64,000 nucleotides of DNA from Knoellia sp031844405. Its GTDB lineage: Bacteria > Actinomycetota > Actinomycetes > Actinomycetales > Dermatophilaceae. Below the pieces are notes generated by a model. That model was not told where the DNA came from and searched no databases. It saw nothing but the letters and a program-made list of their open reading frames with translations. Below, one piece after another: positions 34,298 to 44,444 of the stretch. The translations under genes and the position numbers were made by a program. The stretch lies in contig JAUZVC010000001.1 of the NCBI GenBank assembly GCA_031844405.1, forward strand, positions 682,001-746,000. The letters are read 5' to 3'. Each line of letters starts with the position of its first letter. Position 1 is the stretch's first letter.

Positions 34298-34999
34298 ATG
34301 AGGAGGGAGACCCGGCGCGGCGCGGGAACCGACCTCTCCGTCGCCGTGTGGGACGCCGACAGTCCCGCGCGCCCGCCCGTCGTCCTCCTGCACGGCACCG
34401 GTCTCACCGCCGAGGACTGGTCGCACGTCGCGGCCGACCTCTCGCACGACCGGACCGTGCACGCCGTCGACCTGCGCGGGCACGGACGGTCCGCGTGGCC
34501 GGGCACCTACTCGGTCGGGCTCATGACCGCCGACGTCCTCGCCCTCCTGGAGTCGACGGGGGAGGAGGTCGACCTCGTGGGCCACTCGCTCGGAGGTCTC
34601 GTCGCCTGCCTGGTCGCCGCCCGCTCACCCCTCGTGCGACGTCTCGTCCTCGAGGACGTCGGTCTCCTGCGTCCTCGTATGCCGGCCGCCCCCGTCCGCC
34701 CCGAGGGTCGCCTCGCGTTCGACTGGGCCGTCGTGGAGCAGGTGCGACCCGAGGTCGACACCCCGGCGGCGGACTGGCCGGAGGTGCTGGCGCGCATCAC
34801 CGTCCCGGTGCTTGCCCTGAGCGGTGGTCCGAGCAGCTTCGTCCCGCCGGAGTGGGTCGACGACCTCGTCGCGATCGTGCCGCGCGCCACCGCGGTCACC
34901 GTCGACGCCGGTCATGAGGTCCACGCGACCCGTCCGCACGAGTTCCTCGCCGCGGTGCGCGGCTTCCTCGACGCCGACGGGGCCGACCCGGCGCCCTGA
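34298..34999 (+). CDS. Alpha/beta hydrolase
   Basis: The 233-residue protein has an alpha/beta-hydrolase fold: LLHGTGLTAEDW as oxyanion loop, VDLRGHGRS, the nucleophile elbow GHSLGG with Ser, and a terminal catalytic His in DAGHEVHATRPHEF. No substrate can be assigned. Start codons at 34274 and 34298 are both in frame; the second is preferred because CAGACT ends six bases upstream, like the leaderless pattern seen elsewhere here, but this is uncertain. No signal peptide. Confidence 0.75.
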   Translation: MRRETRRGAGTDLSVAVWDADSPARPPVVLLHGTGLTAEDWSHVAADLSHDRTVHAVDLRGHGRSAWPGTYSVGLMTADVLALLESTGEEVDLVGHSLGGLVACLVAARSPLVRRLVLEDVGLLRPRMPAAPVRPEGRLAFDWAVVEQVRPEVDTPAADWPEVLARITVPVLALSGGPSSFVPPEWVDDLVAIVPRATAVTVDAGHEVHATRPHEFLAAVRGFLDADGADPAP

Positions 35000-35026
35000 C
35001 TGGATATGCTCCGGGGCGTCAGGGCG
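34992..35026 (+). terminator. Hairpin overlapping the hydrolase stop codon
   Basis: CGCCCTGAC and GTCAGGGCG form nine perfect base pairs around a 17-base loop. The stop codon is in the left arm. The loop holds TATGCT, a good -10 hexamer that might serve the next gene. Termination is possible but there is no T tract. Confidence 0.45.
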
Positions 35027-35087
35027 GCGTCACCGGGGCGTCCGTGGGGGCCGCCGCGCGAGGGGCGACGACATTCGGGGGACGGCG

Positions 35088-36383
35088 ATGAACGACGAGA
35101 TGAGGGTGCGCGACATCCCGGCGGTGCTCCTCTCCGCCTGGCGCGTGCTGCGCACCTACTGGGCGCCGTTCGTCGTCATCGCGTGCCTGGGTCTCGCGCT
35201 GCGCAGCGGCGCGCTGTGGATCGCCGTCGAGGTGAGCGACCACAACGCCTTCGTCGCCCAGCTCATCCTCGTGCTCGCCCCGCTCGGCTTCCTCCTCGCG
35301 ATGATCGCGATGCTCTGGATGACGCGCGGCGCGCTGCCCAACGTGGCCGAGCTGTCCCGGCGCGAGGCCCGGCAGGCGCCGACCGAGAAGCGCGAGCTGC
35401 GGCTCGTCGACGTCGCGGTCAGCGTGCTCGTGCCCTTCCTCGCGGTCTACGTGTCCTACGGGCTGCTCAGGGAGGACCTCCTGAGGTTCACCAACGAGGC
35501 GGCCTACGCGGAGTTCAACCAGTTCAGCCTCGAGGGTGGGGTCGACTACGACTTCGCCGGCCGGCTCGCGATCTACGACTGGCAGGTCGTCCTCGCCATC
35601 GTCGCGATCGCGTGGGTGCTCCGCTACGCGCTCGGCCGGTTCGAGAGCGTGACCCGCTTCCTCTGGCTCGCGTTCGCCGGCGCGCTCGTCGAGGTCTACT
35701 ACACCTCGCAGGTCGCGCAGAAGGTCACCGAGCTCCGCGAGGACGGCGTGGCCTGGATCCAGGAGCGCCGGGCGTCGCGGCTCGTCCTCGACCAGTACGA
35801 CCAGGTCATCACGACCCTCGGCCCGCTGGCGAACCCGGTCGACACCGCGACGACGTGGCTCTTCGGGCTGCTCGGCGCGGTCGACGCCGTCGTCGTCGTC
35901 CCGCTCGCCTGGATCACCGTCGGTGCCGTCGTCCTGGGGCACAAGCTCTCCGGGCCGGAGGAGCCGGTGCGGCAGCCGGACCCACGGTGGGAGCGCGTCC
36001 CGGCGCCGGTGCGACGCTTCGGTGGTGGGCTCGTGGCCGACGTGCGCGAGCGGTGGTCGGCGTTCTGGAACGGGCTCCGGATGATGGCGGCCGCCGGCCT
36101 GCTCCCCATGCTGACCTTCTGCGTGGTGTTCCTCCTCGTCCTGCGTGTCCCGTGGATCGTGACGCAGCTCGTGCGCCTCGCGGTCGGTCCGATGGAGACC
36201 AAGACCTGGCTGGCGTTCTCACCGATGGAGAAGTCCGTCGGGCTCGCGGTGACGATGGTCCTCGCGGCCGCGCTCCTCGCGGCCGCGATCGACTGGCTCC
36301 TCGGGCCGAGGGTCGGCACGCGTCCCGTCGAGGACCCGGCACCGGTCGCGGCGCCGGAGGTCAGCGCGGAAGCCGGAGCGTGA
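35088..36383 (+). CDS. Hypothetical multi-spanning membrane protein
   Basis: The 431-residue protein is not recognised. It has roughly eight hydrophobic segments: near residues 25-45, 52-75, 105-125, 160-180, 190-205, 265-290, 340-365 and 390-410. Between them are charged loops such as SRREARQAPTEKRELR. No transporter or enzyme motif was found. The ATG has GGGGG ten to five bases upstream. It converges on a three-gene unit of exported unknown proteins (36361-38266), overlapping its last gene by 23 bp, which suggests that the four may share a function in the envelope. Confidence 0.7.
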   Translation: MNDEMRVRDIPAVLLSAWRVLRTYWAPFVVIACLGLALRSGALWIAVEVSDHNAFVAQLILVLAPLGFLLAMIAMLWMTRGALPNVAELSRREARQAPTEKRELRLVDVAVSVLVPFLAVYVSYGLLREDLLRFTNEAAYAEFNQFSLEGGVDYDFAGRLAIYDWQVVLAIVAIAWVLRYALGRFESVTRFLWLAFAGALVEVYYTSQVAQKVTELREDGVAWIQERRASRLVLDQYDQVITTLGPLANPVDTATTWLFGLLGAVDAVVVVPLAWITVGAVVLGHKLSGPEEPVRQPDPRWERVPAPVRRFGGGLVADVRERWSAFWNGLRMMAAAGLLPMLTFCVVFLLVLRVPWIVTQLVRLAVGPMETKTWLAFSPMEKSVGLAVTMVLAAALLAAAIDWLLGPRVGTRPVEDPAPVAAPEVSAEAGA

Positions 36384-37053
36384 CGTAGTCCGGGTCCTCG
36401 AAGGAGATCCGCACGGCGACGAACCGGGCGTCCTTCGGTGCCGCGATCGCGGGGGAGACCGACCACTCCCGGGGCCGGGGCAGCTCGCCCTCGGGGAGGG
36501 CCCCGCGCTCCATCGACGTCAGGACGGCTGCGCTCGGTCCCGGCGTCTTCTCGGGGACGCACGTGGAGATGCGCGGCCCGATCCCGTCGAAGGGGTGGCC
36601 GACGCGGTACTCACGCCCGTCGTCGTCGACCAGAGTGAGGATGCAGTTCTTGAGCACCTGGTCGGGGTCGGCTTTGAAGTCGAGTCTCACCTCGCGCGCG
36701 AGCATCCCGTCGGCGAGCGTGAACTCGTCGCCGAAACCGGCCTCGTATGCCGTGCTCCCACCACCCAGCCCGTCGAGCCTCACGGAGTAGCGACGGGTGA
36801 GGTCGCCGTGTGCGTCGGACGTCTGCTCGCTGACGTCGACCCACTGCTGGGCGTCGCCCTCGGCGATCTCGTGGTGCTGGCCCGACTGGTACCAGAAGAC
36901 CGGGACGCGGTAGCCGTTCGCGGCGACCATCGCGGCGACGGCGACGGGGACGGCCGCCATCCACCAGCGGCTGGGGCGGCGGTGGCGGGTGGCGCGCGTC
37001 GGGGGAGTGGCGGGCGGGGGAGTCGCGGGCGGAGGCGCCTCCGTGGTGGTCAT
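36361..37053 (-). CDS. Hypothetical membrane-anchored exported protein
   Basis: The 230-residue protein starts with a Pro/Thr-rich tail, has one membrane segment near residues 32-46 (MAAVPVAVAAMVAAN), and then about 180 residues expected outside the cell. Two or three cysteines (CILTLV, STCVPE) could form a disulphide. No family was recognised; the outer part looks beta-rich. It is the last gene of three, and the previous gene's stop overlaps its start. Confidence 0.65.
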   Translation of the reverse strand: MTTTEAPPPATPPPATPPTRATRHRRPSRWWMAAVPVAVAAMVAANGYRVPVFWYQSGQHHEIAEGDAQQWVDVSEQTSDAHGDLTRRYSVRLDGLGGGSTAYEAGFGDEFTLADGMLAREVRLDFKADPDQVLKNCILTLVDDDGREYRVGHPFDGIGPRISTCVPEKTPGPSAAVLTSMERGALPEGELPRPREWSVSPAIAAPKDARFVAVRISFEDPDYVTLRLPR

Positions 37054-37649
37054 CGGCGCGCCTCCGCGGGCGGGACGGGCCCGCTCTCCTTGACGTTGAC
37101 CGGGTCGGTGCCCGCCCAGAGGGCGTCGACGTCGGAAGCCTTGATGGCGAGGTCGACGTCGGCGAGGTCGTCTCGACGGAGCTCGGACTCGTGCGAGGTC
37201 CACGTGCCCCGGGTCGCGACGAGGCGCGCCCCCGAGAGGGCGCGCTTGGGCACGTCGAAGCAGAAGCTCGCGTAGTGCCGCACGCCGGTCGAGAGCTTGG
37301 CGTTCGTCACGCACTCGCTCCCCCGGGTCGAGGAGATCCAGCGGTGGTCGCGGCCGTCCACGAGGAAGAAGCCGGCCATGAAGACCGGCGCGCGGGTGGC
37401 GACGAGCTCGGTGTCGACGACGAGGAAGCGGCCCCCGGCGGCCGAGGCCGGGTTGCCCATGATCGTCGGCGTGACGTGGACCCCGGTGACCGTGACGTCT
37501 GCGTAGTCGAGCACGACCTTCTCGCCCACGACGCCGGTGTGCGTGAACGGTTCGTCGGCGACGTCGCCCGTGGGGACGTGGTCGGTGATGAGGCGCCCGA
37601 GGCCCATCGCGGCGAGGACGAACGCGGCCAGTGCGATGCTGCGCCTCAC
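37050..37649 (-). CDS. Hypothetical exported protein
   Basis: The 199-residue protein has an uncleaved or cleaved signal segment at its start (SIALAAFVLAAMGLG) and a beta-rich outer part containing VGEKVVLDYADVTVTGVHV and a Cys pair (SECVTN, SFCFDV). The pattern of strands recalls DUF4352-like extracellular domains, but the match is weak. The GTG start overlaps the preceding stop by four bases; a longer reading frame would run antisense-like through the neighbour. Confidence 0.65.
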   Translation of the reverse strand: MRRSIALAAFVLAAMGLGRLITDHVPTGDVADEPFTHTGVVGEKVVLDYADVTVTGVHVTPTIMGNPASAAGGRFLVVDTELVATRAPVFMAGFFLVDGRDHRWISSTRGSECVTNAKLSTGVRHYASFCFDVPKRALSGARLVATRGTWTSHESELRRDDLADVDLAIKASDVDALWAGTDPVNVKESGPVPPAEARR

Positions 37650-38266
37650 GTGCGCCTCACGAGGGGGAAGGTCCCGCGTGACTGGATCTGGTCGCGGGCG
37701 ACCCAGGCGTCCGGGTCGAGGGTGAGCTTGTCCTCCTCGCGGAACTCCACGAGGTTGGTGCTCAGCGTGGCCGAGTCGCCCTGCCACGGCCCCGATGTCG
37801 TGTAGGTGAGGGCGAGCCGGTAGGTGAGGCCCGGGTTGATGTTGGACATGCGGGTCGCGTCCTCGACGAAGTAGAGGTCAGGACCCTCGACGACCTTCAC
37901 GCCCCCACCCGTGAGCGAGACGTTCTTCGTCAGCGTGACGGCATACTCCGGGCGGTCGCCCGTGAGGGTGACTCTCATGTCCACGACGACGACCCGCTGC
38001 GACGGCTCCGGGGAGACAGCCGGCTCGAGGTCGGGCAGCTCGACGACCTGGTCGACGACCACCTCGTAGGGCCCGACCATGACGGCCCTGCCCTTGACGA
38101 TCGGCTCCGGTCCCGGCTCGGGCACCCCGGCCAGTCCGCCGAACGGCGCGCTCGCGAGCAGCGCGGCGGCGACGCCGCCACCCACCTTCTGGCTCGCCGG
38201 CCGGCCCTTGACGAAGCCGCGGGCGCGCCCGAGCACGCCTCGCCCCACCGTCGCGTTCTCCCCCAT
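37646..38266 (-). CDS. Hypothetical exported protein, first gene of a three-gene unit
   Basis: The 206-residue protein has a basic N terminus, a hydrophobic stretch (VGGGVAAALLASAPFGGLAG) and a beta-rich domain with repeated Val-rich strands such as YEVVVDQVVELPDLEP and RVVVVDMRVTLTGDRPEYAV. The order of strands resembles the two following gene products, so the three may be distant copies of one extracellular beta-sandwich. Function unknown. It is preceded by only 36 bp from the marR stop, so it may share that transcript. Confidence 0.65.
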   Translation of the reverse strand: MGENATVGRGVLGRARGFVKGRPASQKVGGGVAAALLASAPFGGLAGVPEPGPEPIVKGRAVMVGPYEVVVDQVVELPDLEPAVSPEPSQRVVVVDMRVTLTGDRPEYAVTLTKNVSLTGGGVKVVEGPDLYFVEDATRMSNINPGLTYRLALTYTTSGPWQGDSATLSTNLVEFREEDKLTLDPDAWVARDQIQSRGTFPLVRRT

Positions 38267-38302
38267 GGCAGGGAGTGTAGGGAATCGCCGCTGCCGGTGA
38301 GG

Positions 38303-38740
38303 TCAGGAGCCGTCCGGGTCTGCGACCATGCGCTGCAGGAGGTCGCGCAGGGTCGTCCGCTCGGTGTGCGAGAGCTCGGCGAGCGACTCTCGTGCGAACC
38401 CGAGCGACGCGCGCAGGCGACGCGCGGTGCGGGCGCCCTCGGTGGTCGCTGCGGCCACCTTGACCCGGCGGTCGCTGAGGTCCGGGCGGCGCTCGACGAG
38501 CCCGCGCGCCTCGAGCCGGTCGACGATGCCGGTGACGTTCGACGGCTCGCACCGCAGGGTCCGGGCGATCCTGCGCATGGGCAGAGGCTCGACGGCGAGC
38601 AGCGCCAGCAGCCGCGCCTGGGCTCCGGTGAGCGAGTGCGCCGCGGCGGCCCGGTCGTACTCCGCGTGGTAGCGCGCCACGACGGACCCGATGAGGTCGA
38701 CGACCTCGAGGGTGAGCGGATCGGTGCGGGGCGCGGCCAC
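38303..38740 (-). CDS. MarR-family transcriptional regulator
   Basis: The 145-residue protein has the winged-helix core of MarR regulators: LTGAQARLLALLAVEPLPMRRIARTL, CEPSNVTGIVDRLEARGLVERR and the wing DLSDRRVKV. It probably controls the divergent oxidoreductase gene and itself. The GTG start is chosen because TATCCT stands exactly seven bases upstream, the spacing of a leaderless transcript; an in-frame ATG at 38800 would add 20 residues that lie upstream of this promoter element. Confidence 0.85.
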   Translation of the reverse strand: MAAPRTDPLTLEVVDLIGSVVARYHAEYDRAAAAHSLTGAQARLLALLAVEPLPMRRIARTLRCEPSNVTGIVDRLEARGLVERRPDLSDRRVKVAAATTEGARTARRLRASLGFARESLAELSHTERTTLRDLLQRMVADPDGS

Positions 38741-38747
38741 GCGTTCG

Positions 38748-38801
38748 AGGATAGGCCACGTATTTGACAACCTGAAATATCTCAGCGCATGGTGTTTCAT
38801 G
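38748..38801. promoter_or_regulatory. A+T-rich divergent promoter region between marR and the reductase
   Basis: This segment is the most A+T-rich in the neighbourhood. It contains the leftward -10 TATCCT at 38748-38753, a rightward TTGACA at 38764-38769, and small dyads CTGAAATATCTCAG and, just after it, TTCATGTTCTGAA. These suit MarR binding, but no dyad is long enough to name the operator with certainty. Confidence 0.5.
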
Positions 38802-38841
38802 TTCTGAAGTTTCGCGTCGCCCCCGAGGAGAGTCCCGACCC

Positions 38842-39861
38842 ATGACCGCCGCACTTCCCGCGACCAGCCGTGAGTGGCACCTCGTCGCACGCCCCCGGGG
38901 CTGGCCGACGACAGAGGACTTCGCGCTGCGGGAGGCCCCGGTCTCCGCTCCTGCCGACGGCAAGGTCCTCGTGCGCAACCTCCACTTCTCGGTCGACCCC
39001 TACATGCGCGGCCGGATGAACGACGTGAAGTCCTACACCCCGCCGTTCCGGCTGGACCGGCCCATGGAGGGTGGCGCCGTCGGTGAGGTCGTCGCTTCCT
39101 CCGCCGAGGGTGTGTCCGTCGGCGACCACGTCCTGCACGGGCTGGGCTGGCGCGAGTACGCCGAGGTCGACGCCTCCTTCGTCGTGCCGGTGGACGCCTC
39201 GCGCGCGCCGCTCTCCGCCTATCTCGGCGTCCTGGGGATGACCGGCCTCACGGCCTACGCGGGCCTGCTCGAGGTCGCGTCCTTCCGGCCCGGCGACGCG
39301 GTCTTCGTCTCGGGAGCGGCCGGCGCCGTCGGCAGCCAGGTCGGACAGATCGCGCGGCTCAAGGGCGCTTCGCGCGTCATCGGCTCGGCCGGCTCCGACG
39401 AGAAGGTGCGCCTGCTCGTCGAGGAGTACGGCTTCGACGCGGCCTTCAACTACAAGGACGGACCGGTCGCGCAGCAGCTGCGCGAGGCAGCGCCCGACGG
39501 GATCGACGTCTACTTCGACAACGTCGGTGGCGAGCACCTCGAGGCCGCCATCTCGTCGCTCAAGGTTCACGGCCGGGTGGTCATCTGCGGGATGATCGCG
39601 CAGTACAACGCGACCGAGCCGACCCCCGGCCCACGCAACCTCGCCCTCGTCATCGGCAAGCGGCTCCGCCTCCAGGGAATGCTCGTCGGTGACCACGCCG
39701 CCCTGCAGCCGCAGTTCGTCGAGGAGGTCGGCGGCTGGCTCGCCTCCGGCGAGCTCACCTACGCCGAGACCACCGTCGAGGGCATCGAGTACGGCGTCGA
39801 CGCCTTCCTCGGCCTCATGCGCGGCGAGAACACCGGCAAGATGGTCGTCTCGCTCGGCTGA
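38842..39861 (+). CDS. NADP-dependent medium-chain oxidoreductase (CurA/PTGR type)
   Basis: The 339-residue protein belongs to the zinc-independent MDR group that reduces alkenals and enones with NADPH. It has VDPYMRGRM near residue 50, a nucleotide-binding Rossmann segment VFVSGAAGAVGSQVGQIARLKG, and the family's VYFDNVGGEHLEAAI. No zinc-ligand cysteines are present. GAGGAG precedes the ATG. Its divergent MarR neighbour suggests induction by a reactive or phenolic compound. Confidence 0.88.
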   Translation: MTAALPATSREWHLVARPRGWPTTEDFALREAPVSAPADGKVLVRNLHFSVDPYMRGRMNDVKSYTPPFRLDRPMEGGAVGEVVASSAEGVSVGDHVLHGLGWREYAEVDASFVVPVDASRAPLSAYLGVLGMTGLTAYAGLLEVASFRPGDAVFVSGAAGAVGSQVGQIARLKGASRVIGSAGSDEKVRLLVEEYGFDAAFNYKDGPVAQQLREAAPDGIDVYFDNVGGEHLEAAISSLKVHGRVVICGMIAQYNATEPTPGPRNLALVIGKRLRLQGMLVGDHAALQPQFVEEVGGWLASGELTYAETTVEGIEYGVDAFLGLMRGENTGKMVVSLG

Positions 39862-40059
39862 CGCTCAGCCGGGTGGGAAGGGCGGCAGGTCGCGCCGCTC
39901 GCCCCTGCTCACCTCGACGACGAGACCGCCGGTCGGGAGCAGCCCCACCGCCACGCGCCTCATGTCGGCGACGCCAGCGACGTGAGCCCCTGTGGTCAGC
40001 CCGTCGCCGGGGCCGTAACCCGCTTGTGTCCGGGTCTGCCGCGCTGGGACGCTCGGCGG

Positions 40060-40392
40060 ATGACCGACGCCGCCTTCGGACCGCCCTACGACCGGCTGCT
40101 CGCCACCGCCGAGGGGGTGGCCGACGCTCGTCCCGAGGTCGACCGTGACATGGCCCGCGAGGTCTTCCGCGAGGCCGCGACACTGCTGCACGACGGGCTC
40201 GCGCTCGACGGGCTCGACGAGCACGACGCGGCGGCGGTCGTCGCCGGCCTGTGCGAGGACCTCGTCGCCGAGGACCCGGGGGCCGCGGTGCGGGCGCGCG
40301 CGGACCGGGCCCTCACCGAGCCCGGGGGCCTGCACGACCCCAAGGGCGTGCACTCCTCGCTGCTCGTCTCCGCGGTCGTCCTCCAGCTCTGA
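40060..40392 (+). CDS. Hypothetical small acidic protein
   Basis: The 110-residue protein is acidic and helical, with no signal peptide or membrane segment. Segments such as MAREVFREAATLLHDGLALDGLDEHDAAAVVAGL look like a small helical bundle. No family was recognised. The ATG at 40060 is the first in-frame codon that avoids an atypical N terminus; it lacks a Shine-Dalgarno sequence and may be leaderless. The 198 bp before it hold no other gene I can support. Confidence 0.5.
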   Translation: MTDAAFGPPYDRLLATAEGVADARPEVDRDMAREVFREAATLLHDGLALDGLDEHDAAAVVAGLCEDLVAEDPGAAVRARADRALTEPGGLHDPKGVHSSLLVSAVVLQL

Positions 40393-40401
40393 GAGGTGCG
40401 C

Positions 40402-40557
40402 TCAGCCCGCGAGCAGGCGGGCCCGCTCGGCCCGCAGCTCCTCGAGCCGCGCCCAGTAGTCCTCGCGCTCGAGGTCGGCCGGAACCTCGGTGACGACGTC
40501 GTCCGGACGCGTCTCGCGGACGACCCGCAGACGCCTCGTGGTGCTCTCCTCAGCCAT
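40402..40557 (-). CDS. Small 51-residue protein upstream of dnaK
   Basis: A short open frame encodes a charged protein, beginning MAEESTTRRLRVVRETRPD and ending with the helix YWARLEELRAERARLLAG. Codon use is typical of the genome. GAG-rich coding and a plausible amphipathic C-terminal helix support it, but no Shine-Dalgarno sequence is visible and no family was recognised. It is divergent from dnaK and converges on the preceding small gene with a ten-base gap. Confidence 0.5.
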   Translation of the reverse strand: MAEESTTRRLRVVRETRPDDVVTEVPADLEREDYWARLEELRAERARLLAG

Positions 40558-40662
40558 GCCGCACACCGTAGGACCGGCCACCGACAGTGTCGCCGAGGGG
40601 CGCGTCGAGCGGGTTCGTCCGGGTCGGACCCCGACGCCGGGAACATTCCACAGCGGGCAAGA

Positions 40663-40683
40663 GTTGAGTCGAGTGAACGCAAG
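40663..40683. promoter_or_regulatory. HAIR element (HspR operator) 1 upstream of dnaK
   Basis: GTTGAGT, seven bases, then ACGCAAG matches the HspR consensus CTTGAGT-N7-ACTCAAG at 12 of 14 fixed positions. It lies about 100 bp before dnaK. Confidence 0.7.
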
Positions 40684-40724
40684 TTTGGCTGCTTGGATTT
40701 GCCACCCGGCATACGGGCTCCTAA

Positions 40725-40745
40725 CTTGAGTGACAGCAACTCAAC
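40725..40745. promoter_or_regulatory. HAIR element (HspR operator) 2 upstream of dnaK
   Basis: CTTGAGT, seven bases, then ACTCAAC matches the HspR consensus at 13 of 14 fixed positions. It ends 25 bp before the dnaK start, where bound HspR would block the promoter or early transcription. The repressor gene is the last of this operon. Confidence 0.88.
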
Positions 40746-40770
40746 CACGCTCTATCGCAAGGAGACCTCC

Positions 40771-42668
<1,898 letters not shown>

Positions 42669-42672
<4 letters not shown>

Positions 42673-43328
42673 CCGACTCGAGCAACGCGGGAGACCGTAT
42701 GCCGGGTGAGGACGAGGTCGTCGACGCCGAGATCGTGGACGACGAGTCCACCGACGACGCGATCAACACCGAGTCCGCCAACGACGGTGAGGAGGTGGCT
42801 CCGGCTCCGGCCGGGGCCACCGCCCCCGCGGGCGACGTGCCCGCCGGCGAGGAGCCGGTCCAGGGCGACCCTGCCGAGCACCCCGACAGCGTGCTCGCGG
42901 CCCAGCGGCTCGACGACCTCCAGCGGCTCAACGCGGAGTACGTCAACTACAAGCGCCGCGTCGACCGGGACCGCGCCGCGGTGCAGGAGCGCGCGGTGCG
43001 CGACGTCCTCGAGTCGCTGCTTCCGGTCCTCGACGACATCCAGCTCGCCCGCGAGCACGGTGACCTCACCGACGGCCCGTTCGCGGCGATCGCCGACAAG
43101 CTCGAGTCGAGTCTGGGCAAGTTCGGGCTGACCCGTTTCGGCGCGGTCGGCGAGCCCTTCGACCCGATGCACCACGAGGCGCTCATGCACGCAGCCTGGG
43201 ACGCCTCCAACGCCGAGCTGCCCACCGACGCGACGACGACCACGGTCGTCCAGGTGCTCCAGCCCGGCTACCGCACCGGCGACCACGTCCTGCGCCCCGC
43301 GCGGGTCGCGGTCGCCGACCCCGAGTGA
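42669..43328 (+). CDS. grpE: Nucleotide exchange factor GrpE
   Basis: GrpE releases ADP from DnaK. The 219-residue product has a long acidic, low-complexity N-terminal part (to about residue 75), a helical dimer stalk (LDDLQRLNAEYVNYKRRVDRD) and the wing domain ending with VVQVLQPGYRTGDHVLRPARVAV, the typical GrpE C terminus. The GTG start overlaps the dnaK stop by four bases. The segment DRMPGE near residue 10 is a translated copy of the octamer. Confidence 0.96.
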
Positions 43329-43407
43329 GGCGGCCCGGCACCACGCCGGTCCGCACGCCGAACGCCCCTGTGGCGCAACGGCATACGATGTCCGAGAGGA
43401 GGCGCTG

Positions 43408-44442
43408 ATGGCGAGCCAGGACTGGTTCGAGAAGGACTTCTACGCGATCCTCGGCGTCCCCAAGGACGCCGACGCCGGTGCGATCAAGAAGGCCTACCGC
43501 AAGCTCGCGCGCACCCACCACCCCGACAAGAACCCCGGGGACGCGGCGGCCGAGCAGAAGTTCAAGGACATCGGCGAGGCCCACGCGGTGCTGTCGGACC
43601 CGAAGCAGCGTGAGGAGTACGACGCGGTGCGCCAGATGGCGCGCGGCGGCGCGCGCTTCACCGCGGGTGGGCCCGGCGGCAACGGCGGCTTCGACGACAT
43701 CTTCAGCCACTTCGGCGGCGGTGGCGGTCAACGTGTCCGCTTCGACACCGGTGGCGGCTCCTACGGCGGCTACCCCGGCGGCGGGGGGGAGGACATCAAC
43801 GACCTCCTCGCCCAGATGTTCGGGGGAGCCGCCGGAGGCGGCGGCCGTCCGCAGCCGGGGTATGCCGGCTACGGCGCCCCCCGCGGTCCCCGCAAGGGCG
43901 CCGATGTCCAGGCCTCGACGACGCTGCCCTTCCGCGATGCCGTCGAGGGTTCGACGGTGACCCTGCGCACCGCTGAGGGTCGCACGATCACCGCGCGCAT
44001 CCCGGCCGGCGTGCGCGACGGCCAGAAGATCCGGCTGCGGGGCAAGGGCCAGCCCGGCGAGCCGGGTGCGGCCGCCGGTGACCTCATCCTCACCGTCGCC
44101 GTCGAGAAGCACCCGGTCTTCGGTCGCGACGGCGACAACCTCACGGTCGACCTGCCGGTGACCTTCGCGGAGGCCGCGCTCGGTGCGACGGTCGCCGTGC
44201 CGACGCTCGACGGCTCGAGCGTGAGGGTGCGCATCGCGCCGGGCACCCCGTCCGGGCGCGTGCTGCGCGTCAAGGGCCGAGGGGTCGCGGGCAAGTCGGG
44301 CAGGGGCGACCTGCTCGCCAAGGTGCAGGTCGTGGTTCCCGCCGCGCTCTCCGACCGGGCCCGCGAGGCCGTCGAGGTGCTGCGGGCCGAGGCCGAGGGC
44401 ACCGACCCCCGGGCCGACCTCGCCGAGCGGGCCAAGGCCTGA
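43408..44442 (+). CDS. dnaJ: DnaJ-type co-chaperone without zinc fingers
   Basis: The 344-residue co-chaperone starts with a J domain (residues 9-75) holding the HPD motif in RTHHPDKNPG, which stimulates the DnaK ATPase. A long Gly-rich region (about 80-160, including GGGGG and GGYPGGGGED) follows, then the two C-terminal substrate-binding domains. The CxxCxGxG zinc repeats of classical DnaJ are absent, and the protein has no cysteine at all, so it is of the CbpA / type II class. AGGAGG lies six bases before the ATG. An 80-bp gap with a CGGCATAC copy separates it from grpE. Confidence 0.93.
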   Translation: MASQDWFEKDFYAILGVPKDADAGAIKKAYRKLARTHHPDKNPGDAAAEQKFKDIGEAHAVLSDPKQREEYDAVRQMARGGARFTAGGPGGNGGFDDIFSHFGGGGGQRVRFDTGGGSYGGYPGGGGEDINDLLAQMFGGAAGGGGRPQPGYAGYGAPRGPRKGADVQASTTLPFRDAVEGSTVTLRTAEGRTITARIPAGVRDGQKIRLRGKGQPGEPGAAAGDLILTVAVEKHPVFGRDGDNLTVDLPVTFAEAALGATVAVPTLDGSSVRVRIAPGTPSGRVLRVKGRGVAGKSGRGDLLAKVQVVVPAALSDRAREAVEVLRAEAEGTDPRADLAERAKA

Positions 44443-44444
44443 CC

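Noticed and set aside
39865..40353. A leftward frame over the small acidic protein gene
   Set aside because: Composition is typical of an antisense frame. The last 32 codons after an ATG at 39963 look slightly better, but there is no ribosome-binding site and no recognisable domain.
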